Source: Bradyrhizobium manausense
GTDB taxonomy: Bacteria; Pseudomonadota; Alphaproteobacteria; Rhizobiales; Xanthobacteraceae
Assembly: GCF_018131105.1 (NCBI RefSeq)
Contig: NZ_JAFCJI010000002.1
Location: forward strand, 682,001 to 746,000
Direction: 5' to 3'
DNA: 64,000 bases
The notes under the pieces: model-generated
Database searches by the model: none
Told to the model about the DNA's origin: nothing
What the model saw: the letters and a program-made list of their open reading frames with translations, nothing else
Shown here: positions 8,342-15,979 of the stretch, piece after piece
How positions within the stretch are numbered: the first letter of the stretch is position 1
Layout: every line of letters begins with the position of its first letter
Translations under genes and position numbers: made by a program

Positions 8342-10456
8342 TCAAGCCAGGTGCAGGGCAACGACGACGAGGTCGATCGCCTTGATGCCGATGAAGGGAA
8401 TGACGATGCCGCCGAGGCCGTAGATCAAGAGGTTACGCCGAAGCAGCGCGCCGGCGCCGACTGCGCGATAGGCGACGCCTTTCAGCGCCAGCGGGATCAG
8501 CCCGATGATGATCAACGCGTTGAAGATGATTGCCGACAGGATGGCGCTCTGCGGGCTCGACAGGTTCATGACATTCAGCACGTTGAGCTGCGGATAGAAC
8601 GCCAGGAACATCGCCGGGATGATCGCAAAGTACTTCGCGACGTCGTTGGCGATCGAGAACGTCGTCAGCGCACCGCGCGTCATCAACAGCTGCTTTCCGA
8701 TCTCGACCACCTCGATCAGCTTGGTCGGGTTGGAATCGAGGTCGACCATGTTGCCGGCCTCACGGGCGGCCTGGGTGCCGGTGTTCATGGCGACGCCGAC
8801 GTCGGCCTGCGCCAGTGCCGGCGCGTCGTTGGTACCGTCGCCGCACATGGCGACCAGCTTGCCCTTGGCCTGCTCGTCGCGGATCAGCTTGAGCTTGTCC
8901 TCGGGCGTTGCCTGCGCCAGGAAGTCATCCACGCCCGCCTCCGCCGCGATCGCGGCCGCGGTCATCGGGTTGTCGCCGGTGATCATGACGGTGCGGATGC
9001 CCATGCGGCGCAGCTCGGCAAAGCGCTCGCGGATGCCGCCCTTGACGATGTCCTTGAGCTGGATGACGCCGAGCAGCTTGCCGTCCTTGGCGACCGCCAG
9101 CGGCGTGCCGCCGGCTTTCGAGATCTCGTCGGCAATGGTCTGGACCTCGCGACCGGCTTCCGAGAGCCCGGCGGGCTGGATCGCGCGCGCAGCATTGCCG
9201 GAAGCAATCGCCAGCGGCGTACCGCCCCCGACATAATTGAGCATGGCATCGACCGCGCCCTTGCGCACCGACGATCCGCCGGCATCGACGCCGCTCATGC
9301 GGGTCTGCGCCGTGAACGGAATGAAGGTCGCCCCCAGCTCGGCCATGTCGCGGCCGCGGATGCCGTACTTCTCCTTGGCCAGCACCACGATGGAGCGGCC
9401 TTCCGGCGTCTCGTCGGCGAGCGAGGCGAGCTGCGCTGCGTCCGCCAGCTCCTGTTCGGTGACGCCGCGAACGGGACGGAACGCGGTCGCCTGACGGTTG
9501 CCGAGCGTGATCGTGCCGGTCTTGTCGAGCAGCAGCGTATCGACGTCTCCGGCGGCTTCCACCGCGCGGCCGGACATCGCCAGCACGTTGAAGCGCACCA
9601 GGCGGTCCATGCCGGCGATGCCGATCGCCGACAGCAGCGCGCCGATCGTGGTCGGGATCAACGTCACGAACAGCGCGACCAGCACGATCACCGAGATCGA
9701 GCCGCCGGCATAGGCCGCATAGCTCGGAATGGTGACCGTGGCGAACACGAAGATGATGGTGAGGCCGGCGAGCAGGATGTTGAGCGCGATCTCGTTCGGC
9801 GTCTTGGCGCGCTCGGCGCCCTCGACCAGCTTGATCATGCGATCGATGAAGGTCGAGCCCTGGGCCGCCGTGATGCGAACGCGGATCCAGTCGGACAGCA
9901 CCTGGGTGCCGCCGGTTACCGCCGAACGGTCGCCGCCGGATTCGCGGATCACGGGCGCGGATTCACCGGTGATGGCGGCCTCGTTGACGGAGGCCACGCC
10001 TTCGATCACCTCGCCGTCGGAGGGGATGGTATCCCCCGCCTCGACAAGCACGATATCGCCGACCCTCAGGCTTGTGCCTGCGACGAGCTCGAAGTCCCGA
10101 CCCGCATTTGTCAGCAGCTTGGCCTGGCTTTCGGTGCGGGTCTTGCGCAGCGAATCAGCCTGCGCCTTGCCGCGGCCCTCGGCCACGGCTTCGGCGAAAT
10201 TCGCAAACAGCACCGTGAACCAGAGCCAGAGGATGATCTGGAAGGTGAAGCCGAGATTGGCACCGCCGGTGACGAGATCCCGCAAGAAGATCACGGTGGT
10301 GAGCGCGGCCACGATCTCGACCACGAACATCACGGGGTTCTTGATCATCAGCCGCGGGTCGAGCTTGGTGACGGAGGCGCGGATCGCAGGCGCGACGATC
10401 CTGGGGTCGAGCATCGCCGAGACGGACGCTCGCTTTTGCAGTTTCATGGTTTCCAT
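8342..10456 (-). CDS. kdpB: KdpB, K+-transporting P-type ATPase subunit
   Basis: KdpB is the catalytic subunit that hydrolyses ATP to drive high-affinity potassium uptake. With the ATG at 10456 it has 704 residues. The phosphorylated aspartate is D311 in DKTGT, the actuator TGES lies near 163-166, and the hinge motif GDGTNDAPALAQADVG lies towards the C-terminus. Membrane segments flank these domains in the usual pattern. GGAG eight bases upstream supports this start over the GTG nine bases earlier. The gene lies between kdpA and kdpC. Confidence 0.95.
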   Translation of the reverse strand: METMKLQKRASVSAMLDPRIVAPAIRASVTKLDPRLMIKNPVMFVVEIVAALTTVIFLRDLVTGGANLGFTFQIILWLWFTVLFANFAEAVAEGRGKAQADSLRKTRTESQAKLLTNAGRDFELVAGTSLRVGDIVLVEAGDTIPSDGEVIEGVASVNEAAITGESAPVIRESGGDRSAVTGGTQVLSDWIRVRITAAQGSTFIDRMIKLVEGAERAKTPNEIALNILLAGLTIIFVFATVTIPSYAAYAGGSISVIVLVALFVTLIPTTIGALLSAIGIAGMDRLVRFNVLAMSGRAVEAAGDVDTLLLDKTGTITLGNRQATAFRPVRGVTEQELADAAQLASLADETPEGRSIVVLAKEKYGIRGRDMAELGATFIPFTAQTRMSGVDAGGSSVRKGAVDAMLNYVGGGTPLAIASGNAARAIQPAGLSEAGREVQTIADEISKAGGTPLAVAKDGKLLGVIQLKDIVKGGIRERFAELRRMGIRTVMITGDNPMTAAAIAAEAGVDDFLAQATPEDKLKLIRDEQAKGKLVAMCGDGTNDAPALAQADVGVAMNTGTQAAREAGNMVDLDSNPTKLIEVVEIGKQLLMTRGALTTFSIANDVAKYFAIIPAMFLAFYPQLNVLNVMNLSSPQSAILSAIIFNALIIIGLIPLALKGVAYRAVGAGALLRRNLLIYGLGGIVIPFIGIKAIDLVVVALHLA

Positions 10457-10484
10457 GGAGGTCACTCCAAAAATCAGAAGTCGA

Positions 10485-12188
10485 TCAGAACACTTGGCCG
10501 GCGTTCATCGCGAGGTGCTCGACGATCGGGCCGAGTGCGAGAGCCGGGAAGAAGGTGAGGCCGCCGATGATCAGGATCACGCCGACGACGAGGCCGACGA
10601 ACAGCCCGCCGGTGGTCGGGAACGTACCCGCCGACGGCGGAATGGATTTTTTCGCGGCCAGCGAGCCCGCGATCGCCATGGCCGGCACGATCATGAAGAA
10701 GCGGCCGACAAACATCGCGGAGGCGAGCGTGAGATTGTAGAATAGCGTGTTGCCGGTCAGGCCCGCGAAGGCCGAGCCGTTGTTACCGGTCGCCGACGTA
10801 TAGGCGTAGAGCACCTCGGTGAAGCCGTGCGGACCGGCATTGGCCATGGAGGCCACCGCCGCCGGATAGACCACGCCGACCGCGGTCCAGCCGAGATACA
10901 TCAGCGGCAGCACCAGAATCGCGAGCATCGCCATCTTGACCTCGCGCGCTTCGATCTTCTTGCCGACATATTCCGGCGTGCGGCCGACCATGAGGCCTGC
11001 AACGAAGATCGCGAGCACGACGAACAGCAGCATGCCGTAGAGACCGGCGCCGACACCGCCGATGATGATCTCGCCAAGCTGCATGTTGATCAGCGGGATC
11101 ATGCCGCCGAGCGCAGTGAAGCTGTCGTGCATGGCATTGACCGCACCGCAGGAGGCGGCCGTGGTGACCACGGCAAACAACGAGGACGCGACGATGCCGA
11201 AGCGGACCTCCTTGCCCTCCATGTTGCCACCGGTGAGCCCGAGCGCCTGCAGCGTCGAGGTGCCATTGGCTTCCGCCCAATAGGTCACCGTGACGCCGGC
11301 GACGAACAGCACGCCCATGACGGCGAGAATCGCAAAGCCCTGGCGCTGGTTGCCGACCATGCGGCCGAACACATTGGTCATGGCCGCACCGATCAGGAAG
11401 ATCGAGAGCATCTGCACGAAGTTCGACAGCGCGGTCGGGTTCTCGAAGGGATGAGCGGCATTGGCATTGAAGAAGCCGCCGCCGTTGGTGCCGAGCATCT
11501 TGATCGCGACCTGCGATGCCACCGGGCCAACCGCGATGATCTGCTTGGCGCCCTCGAGCGTCGTGGCCTCGACATAGTCGCCTAGCGTCTGCGGCATGCC
11601 CTGCGAGATCAGGAACAGCGTGTAGACGACGCAGATCGGCAGCAACACATAAAGCGTCACGCGGGTGACATCGACCCAGAAATTGCCGACCGTGCGCATT
11701 GACGCACGCGAGAAGCCGCGGATGAGCGCCACGGCCAGCGCGATGCCCGTTGCCGCCGACAGGAAGTTCTGGTGTGTCAGGCCGACCATCTGCACGAGAT
11801 AAGAGACCGTGCTCTCGCCACCGTAGTTCTGCCAATTGGTGTTGGTGATGAAGGAGATCGCGGTGTTGAAGGAGAGGTCCTCCGCGACCGCGCCCTGCCC
11901 CGCCGGATTGAACGGCAGCACGGCCTGCAAGCGCATCACACCATAGATGATGAGGAAGCCGCCGACATGGAACAGCAACATGGCGACCGTGTAGGTCAGC
12001 CAATGCTGCTCGCGCTTCTCGTCGACGCCGGAGATCCAGTAGATGCCCGCCTCGATCGGACGCAGCACCGGCGAGAGTAATGTCTTCTCGCCGTTGAACA
12101 CGCGCGTCATGTACCAGCCGAGCGGCTTTGTGAGCGCGACGATGATAACGCAGAAAAGAATGATCTGGAGCCAACCGATCACAGTCAT
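10485..12188 (-). CDS. kdpA: KdpA, K+-transporting ATPase subunit A
   Basis: KdpA is the potassium-binding membrane subunit, related to SKT-type potassium channels. The 567-residue protein has about ten membrane helices and the four selectivity-filter loops, of which FNTAISFITNTNWQNYGGE and GTNGGGFFNANAAHPFENPT are plain to see. The length is typical. It starts just after a short hydrophobic reading frame and is followed after 28 bases by kdpB. Confidence 0.95.
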   Translation of the reverse strand: MTVIGWLQIILFCVIIVALTKPLGWYMTRVFNGEKTLLSPVLRPIEAGIYWISGVDEKREQHWLTYTVAMLLFHVGGFLIIYGVMRLQAVLPFNPAGQGAVAEDLSFNTAISFITNTNWQNYGGESTVSYLVQMVGLTHQNFLSAATGIALAVALIRGFSRASMRTVGNFWVDVTRVTLYVLLPICVVYTLFLISQGMPQTLGDYVEATTLEGAKQIIAVGPVASQVAIKMLGTNGGGFFNANAAHPFENPTALSNFVQMLSIFLIGAAMTNVFGRMVGNQRQGFAILAVMGVLFVAGVTVTYWAEANGTSTLQALGLTGGNMEGKEVRFGIVASSLFAVVTTAASCGAVNAMHDSFTALGGMIPLINMQLGEIIIGGVGAGLYGMLLFVVLAIFVAGLMVGRTPEYVGKKIEAREVKMAMLAILVLPLMYLGWTAVGVVYPAAVASMANAGPHGFTEVLYAYTSATGNNGSAFAGLTGNTLFYNLTLASAMFVGRFFMIVPAMAIAGSLAAKKSIPPSAGTFPTTGGLFVGLVVGVILIIGGLTFFPALALGPIVEHLAMNAGQVF

Positions 12189-12192
12189 GGCA

Positions 12193-12297
12193 TTAACCCT
12201 TCAGGCCTGGTGTCCGGCGCAACATTGGCCGGAGCACCACAAGCAGGCAGCCGACGAGCGCGACGTCAGCCAGCAGCAATTCGACAAGCAGCAGCAC
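12193..12297 (-). CDS. Possible hydrophobic peptide between kdpF and kdpA
   Basis: A 34-codon frame starts with GTG three bases after the kdpF stop and ends with TAA four bases before the kdpA ATG. The peptide is strongly hydrophobic over about residues 2-22 and then has LRPMLRR, reminiscent of the LRPERF end of KdpF. The ribosome-binding site is weak, so it may be untranslated leader. The tight fit between two operon genes is the main argument for it. Confidence 0.3.
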   Translation of the reverse strand: MLLLVELLLADVALVGCLLVVLRPMLRRTPGLKG

Positions 12298-12300
12298 GGC

Positions 12301-12390
12301 TCAGAACCGCTCCGGCCGCAGCAGCGCATAGGTGAGGTAGATCAGGAGACCGAACGAGACGGCGCCGGCGAGCGCATAATCGAAGATCAT
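12301..12390 (-). CDS. kdpF: KdpF, K+-transporting ATPase subunit F
   Basis: This 29-residue single-span peptide begins MIFDYALAGAV and ends YALLRPERF, the hallmark of KdpF, which stabilises the KdpFABC complex in the inner membrane. GGAGCGGATC precedes the ATG. It lies between the 27-residue upstream peptide and kdpA in the leftward kdp operon. Confidence 0.9.
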   Translation of the reverse strand: MIFDYALAGAVSFGLLIYLTYALLRPERF

Positions 12391-12401
12391 GATCCGCTCC
12401 G

Positions 12402-12485
12402 TCACAGCCGTTCGCAGGCGTAGGTGTAGCCGATCGCAACGGCAAAGAAGCCGAAGCCCAGCGCCAGCATGAGAATGTCCATCAT
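12402..12485 (-). CDS. Small membrane peptide heading the kdp operon
   Basis: A 27-residue peptide (MMDILMLALG to YTYACERL) with one membrane span precedes kdpF by 11 bases. A strong GAGGAG ribosome-binding site eight bases upstream of the first ATG supports translation. Its position suggests a role in the Kdp pump or its assembly, but the function is not known to me. It is the first recognisable gene of the operon, so the kdp promoter should lie in the region to its right. Confidence 0.65.
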   Translation of the reverse strand: MMDILMLALGFGFFAVAIGYTYACERL

Positions 12486-12821
12486 GGGATTGCTCCTCGT
12501 TGTGCCCTTATGTCGGGAACAACACGTTCTCGGCGACCCGGCAAAGCGCGTGAGGAGACGTGCAACGCATTTCCACGGCACCAGGCGGGACTTTTGACCG
12601 TGCTGAAGTGCCATCACGGGCATAGGTTTTCGAGACGAGGGCTATGGCGAAGTTATAGGAATTTCATAAAGGCCGAGCAGAGCGCATCGCGTCCCTCACG
12701 AACGCCCGCCCCTATGAAATTCCTATATCTCCCATCCCCGTCCCATCTCGTTTTCCAATGCCCCTCCCGCCATCCTGAAGAAGCCGGCCGACTGACCGAC
12801 GCCAATTGCAGGAGGCCTGAC
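12486..12821. promoter_or_regulatory. Divergent control region of kdp and unknown cluster
   Basis: These 336 bases hold no convincing gene. They separate the leftward kdp operon from the rightward run of uncharacterised genes. The main visible structure is a perfect 14-base inverted repeat: ATAGGAATTTCATA at 12655-12668 and TATGAAATTCCTAT at 12713-12726. A KdpE-binding site is expected here from the operon's biology but I could not recognise one. A near copy of the repeat arm recurs at 15030-15043. Confidence 0.6.
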
Positions 12822-13289
12822 ATGACCGTCGCGTTCCGACACTACGATCCACCTTCCCTCAGCCACCGCCTGCGCAATGCGCAGGGCATGACACGGTCGC
12901 TGATGCTCGAGATCATCGACAAGGCCTGCCGCCGCTTTCCCTCGCTCGGACAGGCCGAGCGCACCGGGCGCGTCATGCGCCTGATCGACGCGGAGGCGTG
13001 GGTCGATGCAGCGCTGGCGCTGATGGAGCTGGAGTTGCCGCTGTGGCAGGTCCGACGTATTGCCTACGACGAGGGTGAATGGCATTGCGCCCTGTCGCGC
13101 CAGCGCGAATTGCCGGATTGGCTCGATGCGGCTGTCGAGGGATTCCACGGCGACCTCGCGATCGCGCTAATGTCGGCTTTCGTGGAAGTCCAGGCACTGG
13201 CCGTGGAGGCGACGCGGCCGAGCGTCCCCCACGTGGGTTCCGCCCCTGATGCACTCTACGAGCCTGCAGCTTGCGAGAATTTCGCCTGA
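12822..13289 (+). CDS. Uncharacterised 155-residue protein
   Basis: This soluble-looking protein is not recognised. It is predicted to be mostly helical, with a basic N-terminal part (residues 10-50, many arginines) and a tryptophan-containing middle (WVDAALALMELELPLWQ). The start at 12822 is set by AGGAGG six bases upstream; an open frame reaches back to 12510 but has no site. It is the first gene of a rightward run of small genes next to kdp. No catalytic motif or membrane span is visible. Confidence 0.7.
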   Translation: MTVAFRHYDPPSLSHRLRNAQGMTRSLMLEIIDKACRRFPSLGQAERTGRVMRLIDAEAWVDAALALMELELPLWQVRRIAYDEGEWHCALSRQRELPDWLDAAVEGFHGDLAIALMSAFVEVQALAVEATRPSVPHVGSAPDALYEPAACENFA

Positions 13290-13421
13290 ACGCGAGGCTT
13301 ATAGCGCTCCTATGAGATCGCCGCGGGCTCTCTCTCGAAATCCTATCCATTGCGAAAGACGTTGATCGGGCGACTGCGGGACGAGATTCCGCCGCTCGCG
13401 TCAATTGGAAGGACTACATCC

Positions 13422-13670
13422 GTGAAACTCGTCGAACCTCCCTCGTGCAGCTCGTTCTCAAGCATCGTCTTCATCGGCCAAAACCATCGCGGACAATGGA
13501 TCGCGCAGGAGCAAAACGGCCTCTATGGCGGCCTGTTCGTCAGTCGCGCCCAGGCCATCAAATACGCGCTGTTCGAGAACGGACAGCATCCCGAGACCAT
13601 CATCGAGCTGCCGCGCGAGATCGAGCTCGACATGAGCAAACACCCCGACGTCTCGCAGCGCGCGGCCTGA
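13422..13670 (+). CDS. Small paralogous protein A (FIGxNxxGxW motif)
   Basis: This 82-residue protein has the core FIGQNHRGQWIAQE, then GGLF and an ELD near the end. The same pattern of spaced residues occurs in the protein at 15346-15723, so the two are paralogues. The start is a GTG at 13422 with GGAAGGA about nine bases upstream; the longer frame from 13350 lacks a site. No known catalytic motif is visible. The function is unknown. Confidence 0.65.
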   Translation: MKLVEPPSCSSFSSIVFIGQNHRGQWIAQEQNGLYGGLFVSRAQAIKYALFENGQHPETIIELPREIELDMSKHPDVSQRAA

Positions 13671-13695
13671 GCAAACGCTTTTCAGCGAGCAAGCC

Positions 13696-14613
13696 ATGTT
13701 CATCCCGCCCTCAGCCTGGTTCACCGGCTTCATTCCCGATCTGCCGACGCCGTTCGACGCGGCCGATACGATCGACCTCAAGTCGTTCGCCGCACTCTGC
13801 GAGCGCCAGATTGCAGCCGGCGTTCCCGCGCTCGTGGCTTGCGAGACAGCGGGCGAGGCGCCGACGCTCTCGCCTGCCGAGCAGGAGCTCGTCATTCGCA
13901 CCGCGGTCGACGTCGCCCGTGGCCGGGTGCGGGTCATCGCTGGCGCGATGTCGAATGCCACCGGCCGCGCCGTCGAGCTTGCGCGGCGTGCGGAAGCGGC
14001 CGGTGCCGACGCCGTCATGGCGGCGGGGCCTGCCTACAACAAGCCGATGCAGGAAGGGATGCTCGCGCATTTCCGCACCATTGCCGCCTCGACCGGCCTT
14101 CCCCTGATCCTGCACGACGTCCCCTCCCGCACGCTGCGCCCGCTCGCCGACGAGACGCTTCTACGCCTCGTCGAATCCCGCCAGTTCGTCGGCTTGTGCG
14201 ATGGCAGTGGCGACGTCACCCGGCCGATGCGCCTGAACCGATTGCTGCCGGCGGGCTTTCGTCTGCTGGCCGGCGATGACGCCACCACCTTCGGCTATAT
14301 CGCCGGCGGCGGCGACGGCGCGATCGCCGAGGTTTCCAACATTGCGCCGGATCTTTGCCGCACGATCTTCTCGCAGGTCAGGCAAGGCCGCCTGCAAACG
14401 GCGCGCCATCTGCACAGGCGGCTTGTGCCGCTGATCGCTTGCCTGTCCCGGGAGAGCCCGGCTGCACTCAAATATGCGCTGAGCACGCTCGGCCTGATGT
14501 CGCCCGCCACGAGGTTGCCGATCGTGCCACTGAATGGCGCAGCTCAAGCCGAGGTCACGAGAGCCTTTGCGGCGATTGCCGACGAGGAACTGATCGACGG
14601 CATCGGAGCCTGA
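13696..14613 (+). CDS. DapA-family protein lacking the Schiff-base lysine
   Basis: The 305-residue protein is a TIM barrel of the dihydrodipicolinate synthase/N-acetylneuraminate lyase family. It keeps the family landmarks YNKP (114-117) and VPSRT (142-146). The tyrosine of the usual YNVPSRT is a histidine (H140), and the lysine of the usual GIKE, which forms the Schiff base, is a cysteine (C168, in GLCDGSGD). The GTTGE loop is altered to ETAGEA. Ordinary pyruvate aldolase chemistry is therefore unlikely. It lies between small unknown genes rather than in a lysine or sugar-acid operon. It may be a binding protein or have changed chemistry. Confidence 0.8.
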   Translation: MFIPPSAWFTGFIPDLPTPFDAADTIDLKSFAALCERQIAAGVPALVACETAGEAPTLSPAEQELVIRTAVDVARGRVRVIAGAMSNATGRAVELARRAEAAGADAVMAAGPAYNKPMQEGMLAHFRTIAASTGLPLILHDVPSRTLRPLADETLLRLVESRQFVGLCDGSGDVTRPMRLNRLLPAGFRLLAGDDATTFGYIAGGGDGAIAEVSNIAPDLCRTIFSQVRQGRLQTARHLHRRLVPLIACLSRESPAALKYALSTLGLMSPATRLPIVPLNGAAQAEVTRAFAAIADEELIDGIGA

Positions 14614-14640
14614 TGCGCCGGAGACCGTCCAGGATATCGC

Positions 14641-15033
14641 ATGCCACCGTCGGAAGACCCTCATCGGCTGCTCCTCGCCTGGAAGCTGGCGCTGCTGCGC
14701 TTTGCCGTGACGCGCGACGAGTCCGACCGGGTCAATGTCGTGGCTCTCGCAGCCGAACTCGATCGCCCCGACGGCCGGCGTGACGCGGGTGACACGCTGC
14801 ACTTCTTCCGACGAACCAGCTCCCGGCTCTGCGCGGTGATCGGCGGGCAGCGGCCGGACGCCCAGGCAATGCTGGAGAGCTTCTGCAAACAGATCGAAGA
14901 ACCCAGGCTGCAGCTCGCCTTTGCGGCTGCGATCGGGATGATTTGTCCAAATCCCGCATCAGCTCAGCCGCGACCGAAGCGAAACCCCGACCTGTTCAGA
15001 GGACTGCCGGCGCGTCGGCCGGCGTCTTTATGA
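14641..15033 (+). CDS. Uncharacterised 130-residue protein
   Basis: This protein is not recognised. The N-terminal two thirds look helical (LLLAWKLALLRFAV, then a charged stretch), and the C-terminal 25 residues are rich in proline and arginine and probably disordered. It starts 27 bases after the DapA-like gene with AGGA just upstream, so the two are probably co-transcribed. There is no signal peptide or clear membrane span. Confidence 0.55.
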   Translation: MPPSEDPHRLLLAWKLALLRFAVTRDESDRVNVVALAAELDRPDGRRDAGDTLHFFRRTSSRLCAVIGGQRPDAQAMLESFCKQIEEPRLQLAFAAAIGMICPNPASAQPRPKRNPDLFRGLPARRPASL

Positions 15034-15045
15034 CATTCCTATACG
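15028..15045. promoter_or_regulatory. Near copy of the kdp-side inverted-repeat arm
   Basis: TATGACATTCCTAT at 15030-15043 differs at one position from the arm at 12713-12726. It lies about 100 bases upstream of the small membrane protein gene at 15144, which suggests a shared regulator or promoter type for this cluster. Confidence 0.45.
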
Positions 15046-15143
15046 GCGGCGCTTGCGTCCGCCTCGCAATCCTACGCGGCGATGATCATCCTGCAAACAT
15101 ATGGCACGGCCGTTTCGCCGTACCACGGACAGGAACTGCTGAA

Positions 15144-15335
15144 ATGTCGATTGTGTCACATGGCTTTGAACGGTCTCTTGATTGGGTCGAGCGCCGGTCG
15201 CGGACCTCGACAGCGCGCAAGGCCCGGCTCAAGCGCATCACGATAAGCGCGCTGACGATCATGACAATGGGCAGCGTGCTCACCGCGCTCATCGCGTTGA
15301 AGACCGTCATCTACGCCTGGCACCTCCACGCCTAA
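15144..15335 (+). CDS. Small single-span membrane protein
   Basis: The 63-residue protein has a basic N-terminal half (WVERRSRTSTARKARLKR) and one membrane span at about residues 32-54, ending in WHLHA. The start at 15144 is supported by AGGAAC upstream; the frame opens further left without a site. The charge pattern predicts a cytoplasmic N-terminus. It lies ten bases before the paralogous protein B gene, so the two are probably co-expressed. The function is unknown. Confidence 0.6.
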   Translation: MSIVSHGFERSLDWVERRSRTSTARKARLKRITISALTIMTMGSVLTALIALKTVIYAWHLHA

Positions 15336-15345
15336 GGGCACCATC

Positions 15346-15723
15346 ATGACCTTGCAGATGTGCGAAGAAGCCGCGATGGCCGCGATTGCGCTTCAAGCCG
15401 CCCACCGCCAGCCACGGCAGGTGCCTGCGGCGGAACTCAGGCCGCTCGATCCCGATGTGATCAGCGCCGCCATTCCCGCCTTTTTCATCGGCCGCAACCG
15501 GGCCGGCCTCTGGGTCGCACGCGAGGCGCACGGACGCATCGGCGGCCTGTTCCTGTTCAAGAGCTCGGCCGTCGACTTCGCCAACCGCCAGAGCGCACCG
15601 GCGCGGTGCGCGCTGGTGTTTCCCAGCGAGACCTTTGAACTCGACATCGAGAACCGCGGCAATTCCTTGATCGCGCTGGCTGCGCAAGCGAGGCAACTCG
15701 TTGCACGGCTGGCCGCGAGGTAA
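15346..15723 (+). CDS. Small paralogous protein B (FIGxNxxGxW motif)
   Basis: This 125-residue protein contains FFIGRNRAGLWVARE, then GGLF and FELD, aligned without gaps to protein A at 13422-13670. It has a longer N-terminus (about 45 residues) and a helical C-terminal extension ending in QLVARLAAR. The shared core of about 60 residues looks like a small domain of alternating strands. Neither active-site residues nor a signal peptide are visible. It sits between two small membrane protein genes, possible partners. Confidence 0.65.
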   Translation: MTLQMCEEAAMAAIALQAAHRQPRQVPAAELRPLDPDVISAAIPAFFIGRNRAGLWVAREAHGRIGGLFLFKSSAVDFANRQSAPARCALVFPSETFELDIENRGNSLIALAAQARQLVARLAAR

Positions 15724-15729
15724 CGCAAC

Positions 15730-15858
15730 ATGCCGCTCTCCAAAGGACATCTCGAACACGCGGTCACCACGACCATCCTGACCATAACGTTAAGCCTGAT
15801 CTGGGGGGCGGTCCTGACGATCGTGATCACGCTCGCTGCGCGCGGGTTTGGCGTCTAG
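15730..15858 (+). CDS. 42-residue single-span membrane peptide
   Basis: The peptide begins MPLSKGHLEHAV and has one long hydrophobic span (about residues 13-36, TTTILTITLSLIWGAVL and onward), ending AARGFGV. It starts six bases after the protein B stop, so it is probably translated from the same mRNA. Its span resembles the threonine/isoleucine-rich span of the 63-residue protein upstream. The function is unknown. Confidence 0.5.
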   Translation: MPLSKGHLEHAVTTTILTITLSLIWGAVLTIVITLAARGFGV

Positions 15859-15979
15859 CTCTTCGAGGCGAGCAACCGGGGCGCGGGCGGCGGTCGCACA
15901 GCCCGGATAAGCCGCCCGCGTTGCGGAAAACGCCCGGCCGATCTGGCGCCGTTTCGCGGAACCGTGTTAGATCGGTTGC

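Noticed and set aside
8225..10558. Very long plus-strand frame opposite kdpB
   Set aside because: The product is dominated by Asp, Arg and His with no domain, and it mirrors the codon bias of kdpB.
12514..12532. GGAAC followed by CGTT near the kdp leader, considered as an EcfG promoter
   Set aside because: The spacer is only about five bases, far below the 16-17 needed.
15859..15979. Possible small RNA or riboswitch before upp
   Set aside because: The 121-base gap shows only modest GC-rich pairing and no conserved structure that I can recognise.
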